Notes under the pieces: model-generated
What the model was told of the DNA's origin: nothing
What the model saw: only the letters and a program-made list of their open reading frames with translations
Database searches by the model: none
Program-made: the position numbers and the translations under genes
Assembly (NCBI GenBank): GCA_041685555.1
Contig: JAWLFN010000061.1
Location: 1 to 12,208 of the forward strand
Length of the DNA: 12,208 bases
Direction of reading: 5' to 3'
Origin: PWQG01 sp041685555
GTDB lineage: Bacteria > Pseudomonadota > Gammaproteobacteria > Pseudomonadales > Pseudohongiellaceae
In this document: one piece after another, positions 1-5,739 of the stretch
How the letters are laid out: each line of letters opens with the position of its first letter
Numbering within the stretch: the first letter of the stretch is position 1

Positions 1-1
1 G

Positions 2-580
2 CCGGTCCCTGTCGTGTACGCCCCAGGTGACCCCGATGGCAGGCATGCCGAGCCGTCGCGCCATTTCCATGTCATAACTGGTATCGCCCACCATGACCGC
101 CTCATCGGGCCGCAGTCCACAGTGGGCAAGAATCTCCCTGAGCATGGCGGGATCCGGTTTGGAGCGGGTCTCGTCGGCGCAGCGGGTGACATGGAAGGTG
201 TCGTGAAGTCGGCAGCCACCCAGCGCGCGCTGCAGTCCGCGGCGGCTTTTGCCGGTGGCCACGGCGCGGAGGGTGTTACGGCCGCCCAGCGAGTCCAGCA
301 ATGGCTGCATGCCCTCGAACAGGCGGTTGGCCTGGTCCGCGGTGGCCATGAAGTGCCGGCTGTAACCCTCCCGCAGGGCCAGCATGGTGTCGTGGTTGAT
401 TCCCGGGTACAGGCGGTCCAGGGCCTCGACGATGCCGAGGCCGATGATGTTGCGGTATTGCTCGGGGGTGCGGGCCGGAAGTCCGGCCCCGGTGGCGGCA
501 TGGAGCAGGCTGTCGGCAATATGGTGAGCGGAGTCGACCAGCGTGCCATCCCAGTCGAAGATGACGGCGCGCAGGCTCAC
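2..580 (-). CDS. HAD-superfamily phosphatase, phosphoglycolate phosphatase-like (3' part cut off by window edge)
   Basis: The visible 193 codons encode a haloacid dehalogenase-type hydrolase. All four HAD motifs can be read: motif I DWDGTLVDS at residues 9-17, with Asp9 as expected nucleophile and Asp11 as acid/base; motif II Thr109-Gly110 in ATGKS; motif III Lys141 in SKPDP; and motif IV GDTSYD with Asp166 and Asp170 for Mg2+. The helical segment between motif I and motif II fits a subclass I cap. The family removes phosphate from small phosphorylated metabolites; the Gph/phosphoglycolate group is the closest by eye, but the substrate cannot be told. I chose the GTG at 580 because it overlaps the smpB stop as GTGA, which implies translational coupling and co-transcription with smpB. 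The gene runs off the left edge soon after motif IV, so only a short C-terminal part is missing. Confidence 0.85.
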   Translation of the reverse strand, partial: MSLRAVIFDWDGTLVDSAHHIADSLLHAATGAGLPARTPEQYRNIIGLGIVEALDRLYPGINHDTMLALREGYSRHFMATADQANRLFEGMQPLLDSLGGRNTLRAVATGKSRRGLQRALGGCRLHDTFHVTRCADETRSKPDPAMLREILAHCGLRPDEAVMVGDTSYDMEMARRLGMPAIGVTWGVHDRDR

Positions 581-1059
581 TTGTTGTGGTCCCTCAGTAT
601 GCGCTGCTTCTGGATGTTCCACTCGCGCTTCTTCTCGGTGTCGCGCTTGTCGTGTTCCTTCTTGCCCTTGGCCAGGCCGATCAGGCATTTCACCAGGTGA
701 CCCTTCCAGTACAGCTTCAGGGCAACACAGGTGTGGCCCTTGTCCTGGGTTTTGGAGAACAGCTGGGCCAGCTGTTTCTTGTGCAGCAGCAGCTTCTTGG
801 TGCGTCCCGGGTCGGCGATGACATGGGTGCTGGCTGTATTCAGGGGGGTGATATTACAGCCCAGCAGCCAGGCTTCACCGTCCTTGATCAGCACGTAGCT
901 GTCCACCAGCTGCACCTTTTTCATGCGCAGACTCTTCACTTCCCAGCCTTCCAGCGCCAGACCGGCCTCGAACGTGTCCTCAATGAAGAAGTCATGCCGG
1001 GCCTTCTTGTTCTGGACGATGGTGGTATCGGGTACTTTGCTTTTCTTCGCTTTGGCCAT
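577..1059 (-). CDS. smpB: SsrA-binding protein SmpB
   Basis: SmpB binds tmRNA and carries it to ribosomes stalled on broken messages, so that the nascent peptide is tagged and the ribosome released. The 160-residue product has the family landmarks: the N-terminal NKKARHDFFIEDTFEAGLAL block, then GWEVKSLR, DSYVLIKDGEAWLLG, the TASTHVIADPGRTKKLLLHK stretch, the YWKGHLVKCLIGLAKGKKEHDKRD segment (seen as two shorter conserved blocks, YWKGHLVK and GKKEHDKRD), and a basic C-terminal tail that enters the mRNA channel in known structures. Length is normal. The start is fixed by homology of the N-terminus, yet no Shine-Dalgarno sequence precedes it and a TATAAT hexamer lies only 8 bases upstream (see promoter entry). 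It overlaps the downstream HAD phosphatase gene by 4 bases. Its divergent position next to ratA-rnfH is the classic gammaproteobacterial arrangement, here with a transporter gene between. Confidence 0.97.
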   Translation of the reverse strand: MAKAKKSKVPDTTIVQNKKARHDFFIEDTFEAGLALEGWEVKSLRMKKVQLVDSYVLIKDGEAWLLGCNITPLNTASTHVIADPGRTKKLLLHKKQLAQLFSKTQDKGHTCVALKLYWKGHLVKCLIGLAKGKKEHDKRDTEKKREWNIQKQRILRDHNK

Positions 1060-1067
1060 GGCGGCGG

Positions 1068-1073
1068 ATTATA
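1068..1073 (-). promoter_or_regulatory. Perfect -10 hexamer (TATAAT) for smpB
   Basis: Reading the minus strand, TATAAT is followed by only eight bases (CCGCCGCC) before the smpB ATG at 1059. A start of transcription 6-8 bases below the hexamer would fall at or within about two bases of the initiation codon. No good -35 hexamer is seen at 16-18 bases upstream. This is a visual match only; a more distal promoter with a normal leader is possible. Confidence 0.5.
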
Positions 1074-1114
1074 CCTGTTTGTGCTGTCGGCAGCGACCGC
1101 TGCCGGGCTCCGAA

Positions 1115-1144
1115 TTGACCGCTTCTCGGCGCCGCTGCTAGAAT
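1115..1144 (+). promoter_or_regulatory. Sigma-70 promoter for the symporter-ratA-rnfH-ATPase operon
   Basis: The sequence TTGACC (1115-1120, 5 of 6 matches to the -35 consensus) is followed after 18 bases by TAGAAT (1139-1144, 5 of 6 matches). The -10 is preceded by TGC, giving an extended -10 (TGnTAGAAT). Transcription would start near 1151, leaving a leader of about 40 bases that includes the AGAGG ribosome binding site at 1181-1185. It lies between the divergent smpB and symporter genes and is the only strong plus-strand promoter I see before the five-gene run. Confidence 0.6.
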
Positions 1145-1191
1145 CGAGCGAATTGCCCGTACCCGGCATCCGAATACTATAGAGGTTGTGC

Positions 1192-2625
1192 ATGGCGACA
1201 GCGCGCGGTCAGTTCAGTTCACGATTGGGATTTGTTCTGGCAGCAGCGGGTTCCGCCATCGGACTGGGCAATCTGGTCGCCTTCCCGGTGATGGCGTCCC
1301 GCAATGGGGGCGCAATTTTCCTGCTGGTCTATCTGTTGTTTGTGGCGCTGATCTGTTTTCCGGTGCTGCTGGCCGAGATCGCCATGGGTCGTCGCAGCCA
1401 GCGCAACCCGGTGGGCGCTTTCGCCACCCTGTCCGATGGCAGCCGGATATGGCGTAATCTGGGTAAACTCGCCATCATCACTCCGTTCATGATTGCCGTG
1501 TTCTATACGGTGGTGACCACCTGGATCCTGATCTATCTGCTGCGGGCCCTGAGCGGTGACCTGCAGATGCTGGCCACGCCGGAAGCTTTCCCACGGATGA
1601 TCGGTTCGCCGATGATCTACCTTTTCTTTGTGTTTCTGCAGATCGGTCTGTTCACCGTGCTGCTTGGCGGAGTCAAGCATGGTATCGAGCGGCTGGCCCG
1701 CATCCTGATGCCGACCCTGGCGGTGATGTTGCTCGGCCTGATCGTATTCGTGATGACGCTGGAGAATTCCGCGCTGGGACTGCGCTACTATCTGGTGCCG
1801 GACTTCAGTCGTCTGAGTGGCAGTGTGATCAACGCCGCCCTGAACCAGGCATTTTTCTCACTGTCGCTGGGTATGGGCATCCTGATCACCTACGGTTCCT
1901 ACTTCAGCCGTAAGGACCGCCTTGTCGACTCAGGCAAGATGGTGGTGGTGGCCGACACCTCCATCGCCTTTCTCGCCGGCCTGCTCATCCTGCCGGCCAT
2001 TTTCGTGTTCGATCCCAACACCAATACGGAGGACCTCTCCACCAGCAGTATCGGGCTGATCTTCTCGTATCTGCCACAGATCTTCCTGTCCATGCAGGAC
2101 GTGGTCGGCTATGTCGGAGCCAGCACGGTGGCCTCTGTATTCTTCGCGCTGGTGTTGTTCGCTGCCATCACCTCGCTGGTATCGATTCTGGAGATCCCCA
2201 TCTCCTACCTGATGGATGAGTGGGAGTTTTCCCGCCGCAAGGCGGTGCTGATACAGGCCAGTGGCGTCACGGTCTGCGCCGCGCTGGCCGCGATGTCCTT
2301 TGGCATGTCCGGTTTCCTGACCGACTTCATTCCCTACGGAGGGGGCAGCCGTTCGCTGTTTGATCTGATTGCCGACACCTTCTCCGAGGTCATCCTGCCG
2401 CTGGTGGGTTTCCTGGTCTGTATCTTCTGCGCCTTCCGTTGGGGGCGCGAGGGCTTTTCTTCCGAGCTGGCCGTGGCCAACCCGGCCTTCCGGGGATCAT
2501 TGCTGGAGCGATATGTGCATTTCTCCCTGCGAACCTTCGTTCCGGTGGTACTGCTGTTCGTGTTCATCAATTCGGTGGCGGAGAAGTACTTCGCATTGAA
2601 CCTGCTCGCGTTCATGGGGCTGTGA
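1192..2625 (+). CDS. Sodium-dependent transporter, neurotransmitter:sodium symporter (NSS/SLC6) family
   Basis: This 477-residue inner-membrane protein is a LeuT-fold sodium-coupled symporter, probably for an amino acid or related small molecule. TM1 is recognisable as LGFVLAAAGSAIGLGN ending at Asn27; TM6 carries the unwound FFSLSLGMG at 221-229; TM8 carries A324-A325-I326-T327-S328, matching the LeuT Na2 ligands Ala351, Thr354 and Ser355. Hydrophobic segments fit 11-12 helices. An unusual point is that the TM1 sequence reads GNLVAFP where LeuT and most relatives have an arginine (LeuT Arg30); the numbering even coincides, so residue 30 is Ala. The partner acidic residue of the outer gate (LeuT Asp404) appears kept as Asp391. 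I chose ATG 1192, six bases after AGAGG, over the in-frame TTG at 1186. The stop lies 7 bases before ratA, so the genes are probably co-transcribed. The substrate cannot be predicted. Confidence 0.93.
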   Translation: MATARGQFSSRLGFVLAAAGSAIGLGNLVAFPVMASRNGGAIFLLVYLLFVALICFPVLLAEIAMGRRSQRNPVGAFATLSDGSRIWRNLGKLAIITPFMIAVFYTVVTTWILIYLLRALSGDLQMLATPEAFPRMIGSPMIYLFFVFLQIGLFTVLLGGVKHGIERLARILMPTLAVMLLGLIVFVMTLENSALGLRYYLVPDFSRLSGSVINAALNQAFFSLSLGMGILITYGSYFSRKDRLVDSGKMVVVADTSIAFLAGLLILPAIFVFDPNTNTEDLSTSSIGLIFSYLPQIFLSMQDVVGYVGASTVASVFFALVLFAAITSLVSILEIPISYLMDEWEFSRRKAVLIQASGVTVCAALAAMSFGMSGFLTDFIPYGGGSRSLFDLIADTFSEVILPLVGFLVCIFCAFRWGREGFSSELAVANPAFRGSLLERYVHFSLRTFVPVVLLFVFINSVAEKYFALNLLAFMGL

Positions 2626-2632
2626 AGCACTG

Positions 2633-3076
2633 ATGACGACGATCGAGCGCAGTGCCCTGGTGCCGTATTCGGCCGAGCAGATGTTTCACCTGGTGGACGA
2701 TATCGAGAGCTACCCGAAGTTCATGCAGGGCTGTCAGGAGGCACGTGTCCTGGAGCGCAGTGAGAACGAGGTGGTCGGCGAGTTGACCCTGGGCAAGGCC
2801 GGCATCCGTCAAAGCTTTTCCACCCGTAACCGGCTGGATCCGCCCCGGCGCATGGAAATGTCGCTGGTGGAGGGGCCGTTCACGGACTTCAGCGCGGTCT
2901 GGACTTTCGATCCGCTGACTGATCAGGCCTGTCGGGTCACGCTGCGCATGCAGTTCAGTTTTTCGGGCGGGTTGATGGGACTGGCGCTGAACCGCCTGTT
3001 CAACCATTCCGCGAACGCCCTGGTGGATGATATCGTGGCCCGTGCCGGTCGCCTGTACGGTAAGGGGGGAAAATGA
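2633..3076 (+). CDS. ratA: RatA, START/Coq10-type ribosome-associated toxin family protein
   Basis: The 147-residue product is a polyketide cyclase/START-fold protein of the Coq10 type. The family signature RSALVPYSAEQMFHLVDDIESYP is seen at the N-terminus as RSALVPYSAEQMF followed by YPKFMQGC, and later segments (GKAGIRQSFSTRN, LVEGPFTDF, WTF.PL...ACRV) match E. coli RatA closely. E. coli RatA was reported to bind the 50S subunit and block 70S formation; eukaryotic Coq10 binds ubiquinone, and a lipid or quinone role remains possible for bacterial members. Start ATG 2633 has no clear Shine-Dalgarno sequence but lies 7 bases after the symporter stop, suggesting coupling. Its stop overlaps the rnfH start as ATGA, keeping the conserved ratA-ratB pair intact. 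Confidence 0.93.
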   Translation: MTTIERSALVPYSAEQMFHLVDDIESYPKFMQGCQEARVLERSENEVVGELTLGKAGIRQSFSTRNRLDPPRRMEMSLVEGPFTDFSAVWTFDPLTDQACRVTLRMQFSFSGGLMGLALNRLFNHSANALVDDIVARAGRLYGKGGK

Positions 3077-3393
3077 CGCAGACGGATTCCTCGCATCAGC
3101 GGATCGAGATCGAGGTGGCCTGGGCGGAACCGGGACGGCAATGGCTGCGCTCCCTGTCGGTTACCCCCGGTACAACGGCCCGTCAGGCGGTACAGCAGTG
3201 CGGGATTGAACAGGACTGGCCGGAGGTGGATGCCGGGTCGGCTCCGCTGGGTGTGTTTTCGCGCCGACTGGATGGCCGGTTACAGCCGACGGCGGAAGAA
3301 TACCAGTTGCAGTCCGGGGACCGGGTCGAGATCTACCGGCCTCTGGAGATCGATCCGAAGCAGGCGCGGCGCCAGCGTGCGGCCCGCCGATGA
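3073..3393 (+). CDS. rnfH: RnfH (RatB) family ubiquitin-fold protein
   Basis: The 106-residue product belongs to the RnfH family, small beta-grasp proteins of unknown biochemical role that sit beside ratA in gammaproteobacteria. Diagnostic features are the N-terminal IEIEVAWAEPGRQW strand, LGVFSRRL in the middle, and the C-terminal SGDRVEIYRPLEIDPKQARR followed by a basic tail; E. coli RnfH has GDRVEIYRPL at the same place. The ATG overlaps the ratA stop (ATGA) and is preceded by a run of seven purines (AAGGGGGG, 3062-3069), a strong ribosome site. Although called RatB, it is not an established antitoxin of RatA. Its stop is 39 bases before the next gene, with no terminator seen between. Confidence 0.92.
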   Translation: MTQTDSSHQRIEIEVAWAEPGRQWLRSLSVTPGTTARQAVQQCGIEQDWPEVDAGSAPLGVFSRRLDGRLQPTAEEYQLQSGDRVEIYRPLEIDPKQARRQRAARR

Positions 3394-3432
3394 CATTTCT
3401 GTACACACTACGGGCAATCACTGGCAGGGTGC

Positions 3433-3726
3433 ATGATGATGACTGACCACAATGGGAAGAAAGCCGGTCTCGGTGACTGGTTCCGCCGTGTCGAGGCCGG
3501 CATGCGCGAGTTCTACGTAGCCCCTTATCGACAGTCGTTCGCCAGGGCACAGCGCGAGGAGGACGATCTGTTCATGCTGATGGTTTTCTCCGAGACGTTG
3601 GGCGTGCCCAATCCCGCCGCTTACTACACACTGGAACTGCTCCCGGTTGTCTATGACCGCTTCCATGACTGGCACCGTCGCATGGGCATGGAGCGTTCCC
3701 CGCTGGATCATGTGCAATGTTGCTGA
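3433..3726 (+). CDS. Small helical protein ending in Cys-Cys, partner of ArsA-like ATPase ('cory-CC-star'-like)
   Basis: Function is unknown. The 97-residue product has no signal peptide or membrane helix; it looks mainly alpha-helical, with a basic/acidic first half (WFRRVEAGMREFYVAPYRQS, residues 16-35) and a conserved-looking middle LFMLMVFSETLGVPNP. It then has a helix ending HDWHRRMG (78-85) and finishes H93-V-Q-C96-C97 stop. Length, context and the terminal Cys pair match, as I remember it, a family annotated as 'cory-CC-star protein', which sits next to ArsA-family ATPases; I could not verify this. The terminal Cys pair and nearby histidines could bind a metal or metalloid or form disulfides, but this is inference. 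Three in-frame ATGs (3433, 3436, 3439) follow GGCAGGG at 3423-3429; the second or third has better spacing. The last codons overlap the ATPase start by 10 bases. Confidence 0.85.
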   Translation: MMMTDHNGKKAGLGDWFRRVEAGMREFYVAPYRQSFARAQREEDDLFMLMVFSETLGVPNPAAYYTLELLPVVYDRFHDWHRRMGMERSPLDHVQCC

Positions 3727-4697
3727 ACCTGGCGCGCGAACGGCAGATCCTGTTTTTCGGCGGCAAGGGCGGCGTGGGCAAAACCACGGTGTCCGCCGCC
3801 TGTGCCCTGCGGATGGCCGACGAGGGACGCCGGGTACTGCTGGTATCCACCGATCCGGCCCACAACCTGGGCCATCTGTTTGATCGTCAGATCGGTCCGG
3901 ATCCGGTGCGTCTGGCGCCGGGACTGGATGGTCTCGAGCTGGATCCGGAACGCACGGTGAATGAGCACCTCAAGGAAGTGGGTTCAGCCCTGCGGCGTTT
4001 GATGCCGCCTGGTCTGTCCGGGGAGGTGGACAAGCACATCGAGCTGTCCCGCGACGCGCCGGGTATGCAGGAAGCCGCGTTGCTCGAGCGTATTGCCGAG
4101 GTGGTAGAGAATGCCGGCGATCATGATCTGGTTGTGTTCGATACGGCGCCTTCCGGACACACGGCGCGTCTGATGGCGTTGCCGGAGATGATGTCGGCCT
4201 GGACCGAGGGGCTGATCAAACGGCGCGACAAGGCGGACCGCTTCAATGCGGTGCTCAAGGGGTTGTCCAGCGAACGCGATGTGGAGAAACGTACGCTGGG
4301 GGACGATACCGATGCCGGGTCGGATCGCGATACAAAGATCCGGCGCATACTGAACCGGCGTCAGCAGCGTTTCCGTGACCTTCGCGATGCGCTGGCCGAG
4401 CGGGAGCGTACCGCTTTTGTCATCGTGCTGGCGGCCGAGCGTATGCCGGTGCTGGAAAGCGTGGAGCTTCATGCCCTGCTGGGCCGGGCCGGGGTCAATG
4501 TGGGGGGTCTGGTGGTCAACAAGCGGCTGCCGGAAGGACTGGATGATCCTTTCTTTATTGAGCGCCGTGCGCAGGAACAGGCGCATCTTGATCGGTTGAG
4601 CCGGGAGCTGCCGGGCGTACCGCGTCAGGATCTGCCTCTGGCGGCGCATGACGTGACCGGACTGGATGCGCTGCGACGATTTGCGGAAATGTTGTAG
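3717..4697 (+). CDS. ArsA/Get3-family P-loop ATPase, single-domain
   Basis: The 326-residue product is a dimeric deviant-Walker-A ATPase of the ArsA/Get3 branch (SIMIBI class). Seen directly: the P-loop GGKGGVGKTT at 15-24 with both the intermonomer Lys17 and Lys22; switch I STDPAHNLG at 44-52; switch II DTAPSGHTARLM beginning at Asp142; and the base-recognition Asn268-Lys269 in VVNKR. The family uses ATP-driven closing of a dimer to move a bound cargo: arsenite to ArsB for ArsA, tail-anchored proteins for Get3. This protein has only one cysteine (Cys29, inside the nucleotide domain), so it lacks ArsA's metalloid cysteines and Get3's CxxC; no ars genes are nearby. The gene starts inside the end of the Cys-Cys protein gene (ATG at 3717, 10-base overlap), which implies coupled translation and a shared task. 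Cargo is unknown. Confidence 0.92.
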   Translation: MLLNLARERQILFFGGKGGVGKTTVSAACALRMADEGRRVLLVSTDPAHNLGHLFDRQIGPDPVRLAPGLDGLELDPERTVNEHLKEVGSALRRLMPPGLSGEVDKHIELSRDAPGMQEAALLERIAEVVENAGDHDLVVFDTAPSGHTARLMALPEMMSAWTEGLIKRRDKADRFNAVLKGLSSERDVEKRTLGDDTDAGSDRDTKIRRILNRRQQRFRDLRDALAERERTAFVIVLAAERMPVLESVELHALLGRAGVNVGGLVVNKRLPEGLDDPFFIERRAQEQAHLDRLSRELPGVPRQDLPLAAHDVTGLDALRRFAEML

Positions 4698-4711
4698 CGG
4701 GAGTGTTCCGA

Positions 4712-5176
4712 TCAGTTCGTGGTGGCGCAGTCATGGCACAGGCCACGGAACTCGAATTGTTGTCGGGCCAGCTGGAAACCGGTGTCACGGATGTTGGCGC
4801 TGAGCTCATCCAGGATCTCGCGCCGGATGCCCACCTCGTCGACGCCATGGCAACGTTCACAGATCAGGAACTGGGGTACCTCGTGGGCATGATCGCAGGT
4901 GATGTGTGAGCAGGAAATATACTGGTTGGTGGTTTCCAGTCGATGCACGAGGTTGTTGTCCTTGAGGAACTTCAGCATCCGGTAGACGGACATCACCGAG
5001 AGCGTCTCGCCGTGCAGGCCGCGGTACTCATCCGCGATCTGATAGGCGGATAGCGGTTCGGCCGACTCGACCACGACCTGGAGCAGTTTGCACCGCTTCT
5101 CGGTCAGGCGGACACCATGTTGCTGGCATATCGACTGTGCCCGCTCAAGAATCTGACGGGTGGATTCGGATGTCAT
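4712..5176 (-). CDS. Zur-like Fur-family metalloregulator
   Basis: The 154-residue product is a Fur-superfamily repressor that resembles E. coli Zur more than Fur. Zur-like blocks are GVRLTEKR (21-28), SAYQIADEY, the DNA-recognition segment MSVYRMLKFL (62-71), NLVHRLETTNQYISC, FLICERC and RGLCHDC. Structural zinc cysteines are C106/C109 and C147/C150; further candidate metal ligands are C89, H91, C94, H96 and H98. Zur proteins bind DNA with zinc and repress zinc uptake and alternative ribosomal protein genes. I chose ATG 5176, matching the E. coli N-terminus; an open frame continues to 5296 but overlaps bamE and has no family similarity. It lies 37 bases downstream of bamE on the same strand, so is probably read from the bamE promoter, and converges with the ATPase gene with 14 bases between stops. 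Zinc as effector is inferred. Confidence 0.85.
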   Translation of the reverse strand: MTSESTRQILERAQSICQQHGVRLTEKRCKLLQVVVESAEPLSAYQIADEYRGLHGETLSVMSVYRMLKFLKDNNLVHRLETTNQYISCSHITCDHAHEVPQFLICERCHGVDEVGIRREILDELSANIRDTGFQLARQQFEFRGLCHDCATTN

Positions 5177-5213
5177 GGCTGCATGTTCCGTCGTTCCCGG
5201 CACAGCGGTGCGC

Positions 5214-5663
5214 TCACGATCGGCCGCTCCCCGGGTCGCCGCGCCGTGTGCTGTCAGCGGAAGAGCTGTCCGCCACGGACTGGTGCCAGGCGGCATCTTC
5301 TCCGGGCTCGAAATCGCCTTCCATGCGCTCCAGTCGGTCGTTCTCGAAGTACAGGGTCACCCGTTCCTGGCCTCGTTCTCCGCCACCGGGCTGATAGTTG
5401 AACACGTAGTCCCAGCGGTCCTGGTGATACGGGTCACGCACCAGGGGAGAGCCCATCACATAGATGACCTGGCGTGGCGTCATGCCCCGCTCGAGCTGGT
5501 CGATCATTTCCTGGGTGATGATGTTGCCCTGGGAGATGGGAATCTTGTAGACACCCGGGAACTGCGGAGTGGGGATGGATGAGCAGGCACCCAGCATCAG
5601 TGGTAGCGCAAGCGCGGCCAGCCATCGGCGCGGAGCCGTGTATCGGGCGATCATTGATGTCAT
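5214..5663 (-). CDS. bamE: Outer membrane protein assembly factor BamE (SmpA/OmlA lipoprotein)
   Basis: BamE is a small lipoprotein of the BAM complex that folds beta-barrel proteins into the outer membrane. The 149-residue precursor has a signal peptide with hydrophobic core LAALALPLM and lipobox LGAC ending at Cys27, followed by Ser-Ser, which favours outer-membrane sorting. The mature part shows the family core: QGNIITQEMIDQLERGMTPR (45-64), then QVIYVMGSPLVRDP and DRWDYVFNYQPGG, and the last strand VTLYFENDRLERM. After residue 118 comes an acidic, Ser/Asp/Gly-rich tail of about 30 residues that E. coli BamE (113 residues) lacks. ATG 5663 was chosen over 5654 and upstream codons because GGGA precedes it at good spacing and the promoter lies just above. 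It sits between the Zur-like gene and divergent fur. Confidence 0.95.
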   Translation of the reverse strand: MTSMIARYTAPRRWLAALALPLMLGACSSIPTPQFPGVYKIPISQGNIITQEMIDQLERGMTPRQVIYVMGSPLVRDPYHQDRWDYVFNYQPGGGERGQERVTLYFENDRLERMEGDFEPGEDAAWHQSVADSSSADSTRRGDPGSGRS

Positions 5664-5675
5664 GGTGTTCCCGTC

Positions 5676-5704
5676 TTTAATCCCGTGCATGGAACCGGCA
5701 TAAT
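5676..5704 (+). promoter_or_regulatory. Possible sigma-70 promoter for fur
   Basis: TTTAAT (5676-5681) is separated by 17 bases from CATAAT (5699-5704), 3 of 6 and 5 of 6 matches to the -35 and -10 consensus. Transcription would start near 5711, giving a leader of about 29 bases before the fur ATG. It overlaps the opposing bamE promoter. No recognisable Fur box is seen. Confidence 0.35.
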
Positions 5705-5727
5705 ACCGTACAAACTCTGAACGTAAA
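5700..5727 (-). promoter_or_regulatory. Sigma-70 promoter for bamE (and probably the Zur-like gene)
   Basis: On the minus strand TTTACG (5727-5722) and TATTAT (5705-5700) are spaced by 16 bases. The start of transcription would be near 5693, about 30 bases before the bamE ATG. The -10 region shares bases with the proposed fur -10 on the other strand, so the two divergent promoters would compete for polymerase. Confidence 0.45.
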
Positions 5728-5739
5728 ACAGGCACCAAC

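Noticed and set aside
1153..1180. TTGCCC-16-TACTAT as an alternative promoter for the symporter
   Set aside because: Its start of transcription would lie beyond the AGAGG ribosome site, leaving it out of the mRNA; the upstream TTGACC/TGCTAGAAT pair matches better.
3718..3726. C-terminal Cys-Cys as a prenylation signal, as in eukaryotic Rab proteins
   Set aside because: Bacteria lack the Rab geranylgeranyl transferase system, so this reading has no biological support; metal, thiol or redox roles are more likely.
5177..5296. 40-residue N-terminal extension of the Zur-like gene
   Set aside because: It overlaps the end of bamE, lacks Zur similarity, and ATG 5176 gives the standard family N-terminus.
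5664..5739. Fur box for fur autoregulation
   Set aside because: No 19-base GATAATGATAATCATTATC-like palindrome is visible; only short AT-rich pieces that belong to the -10 elements.
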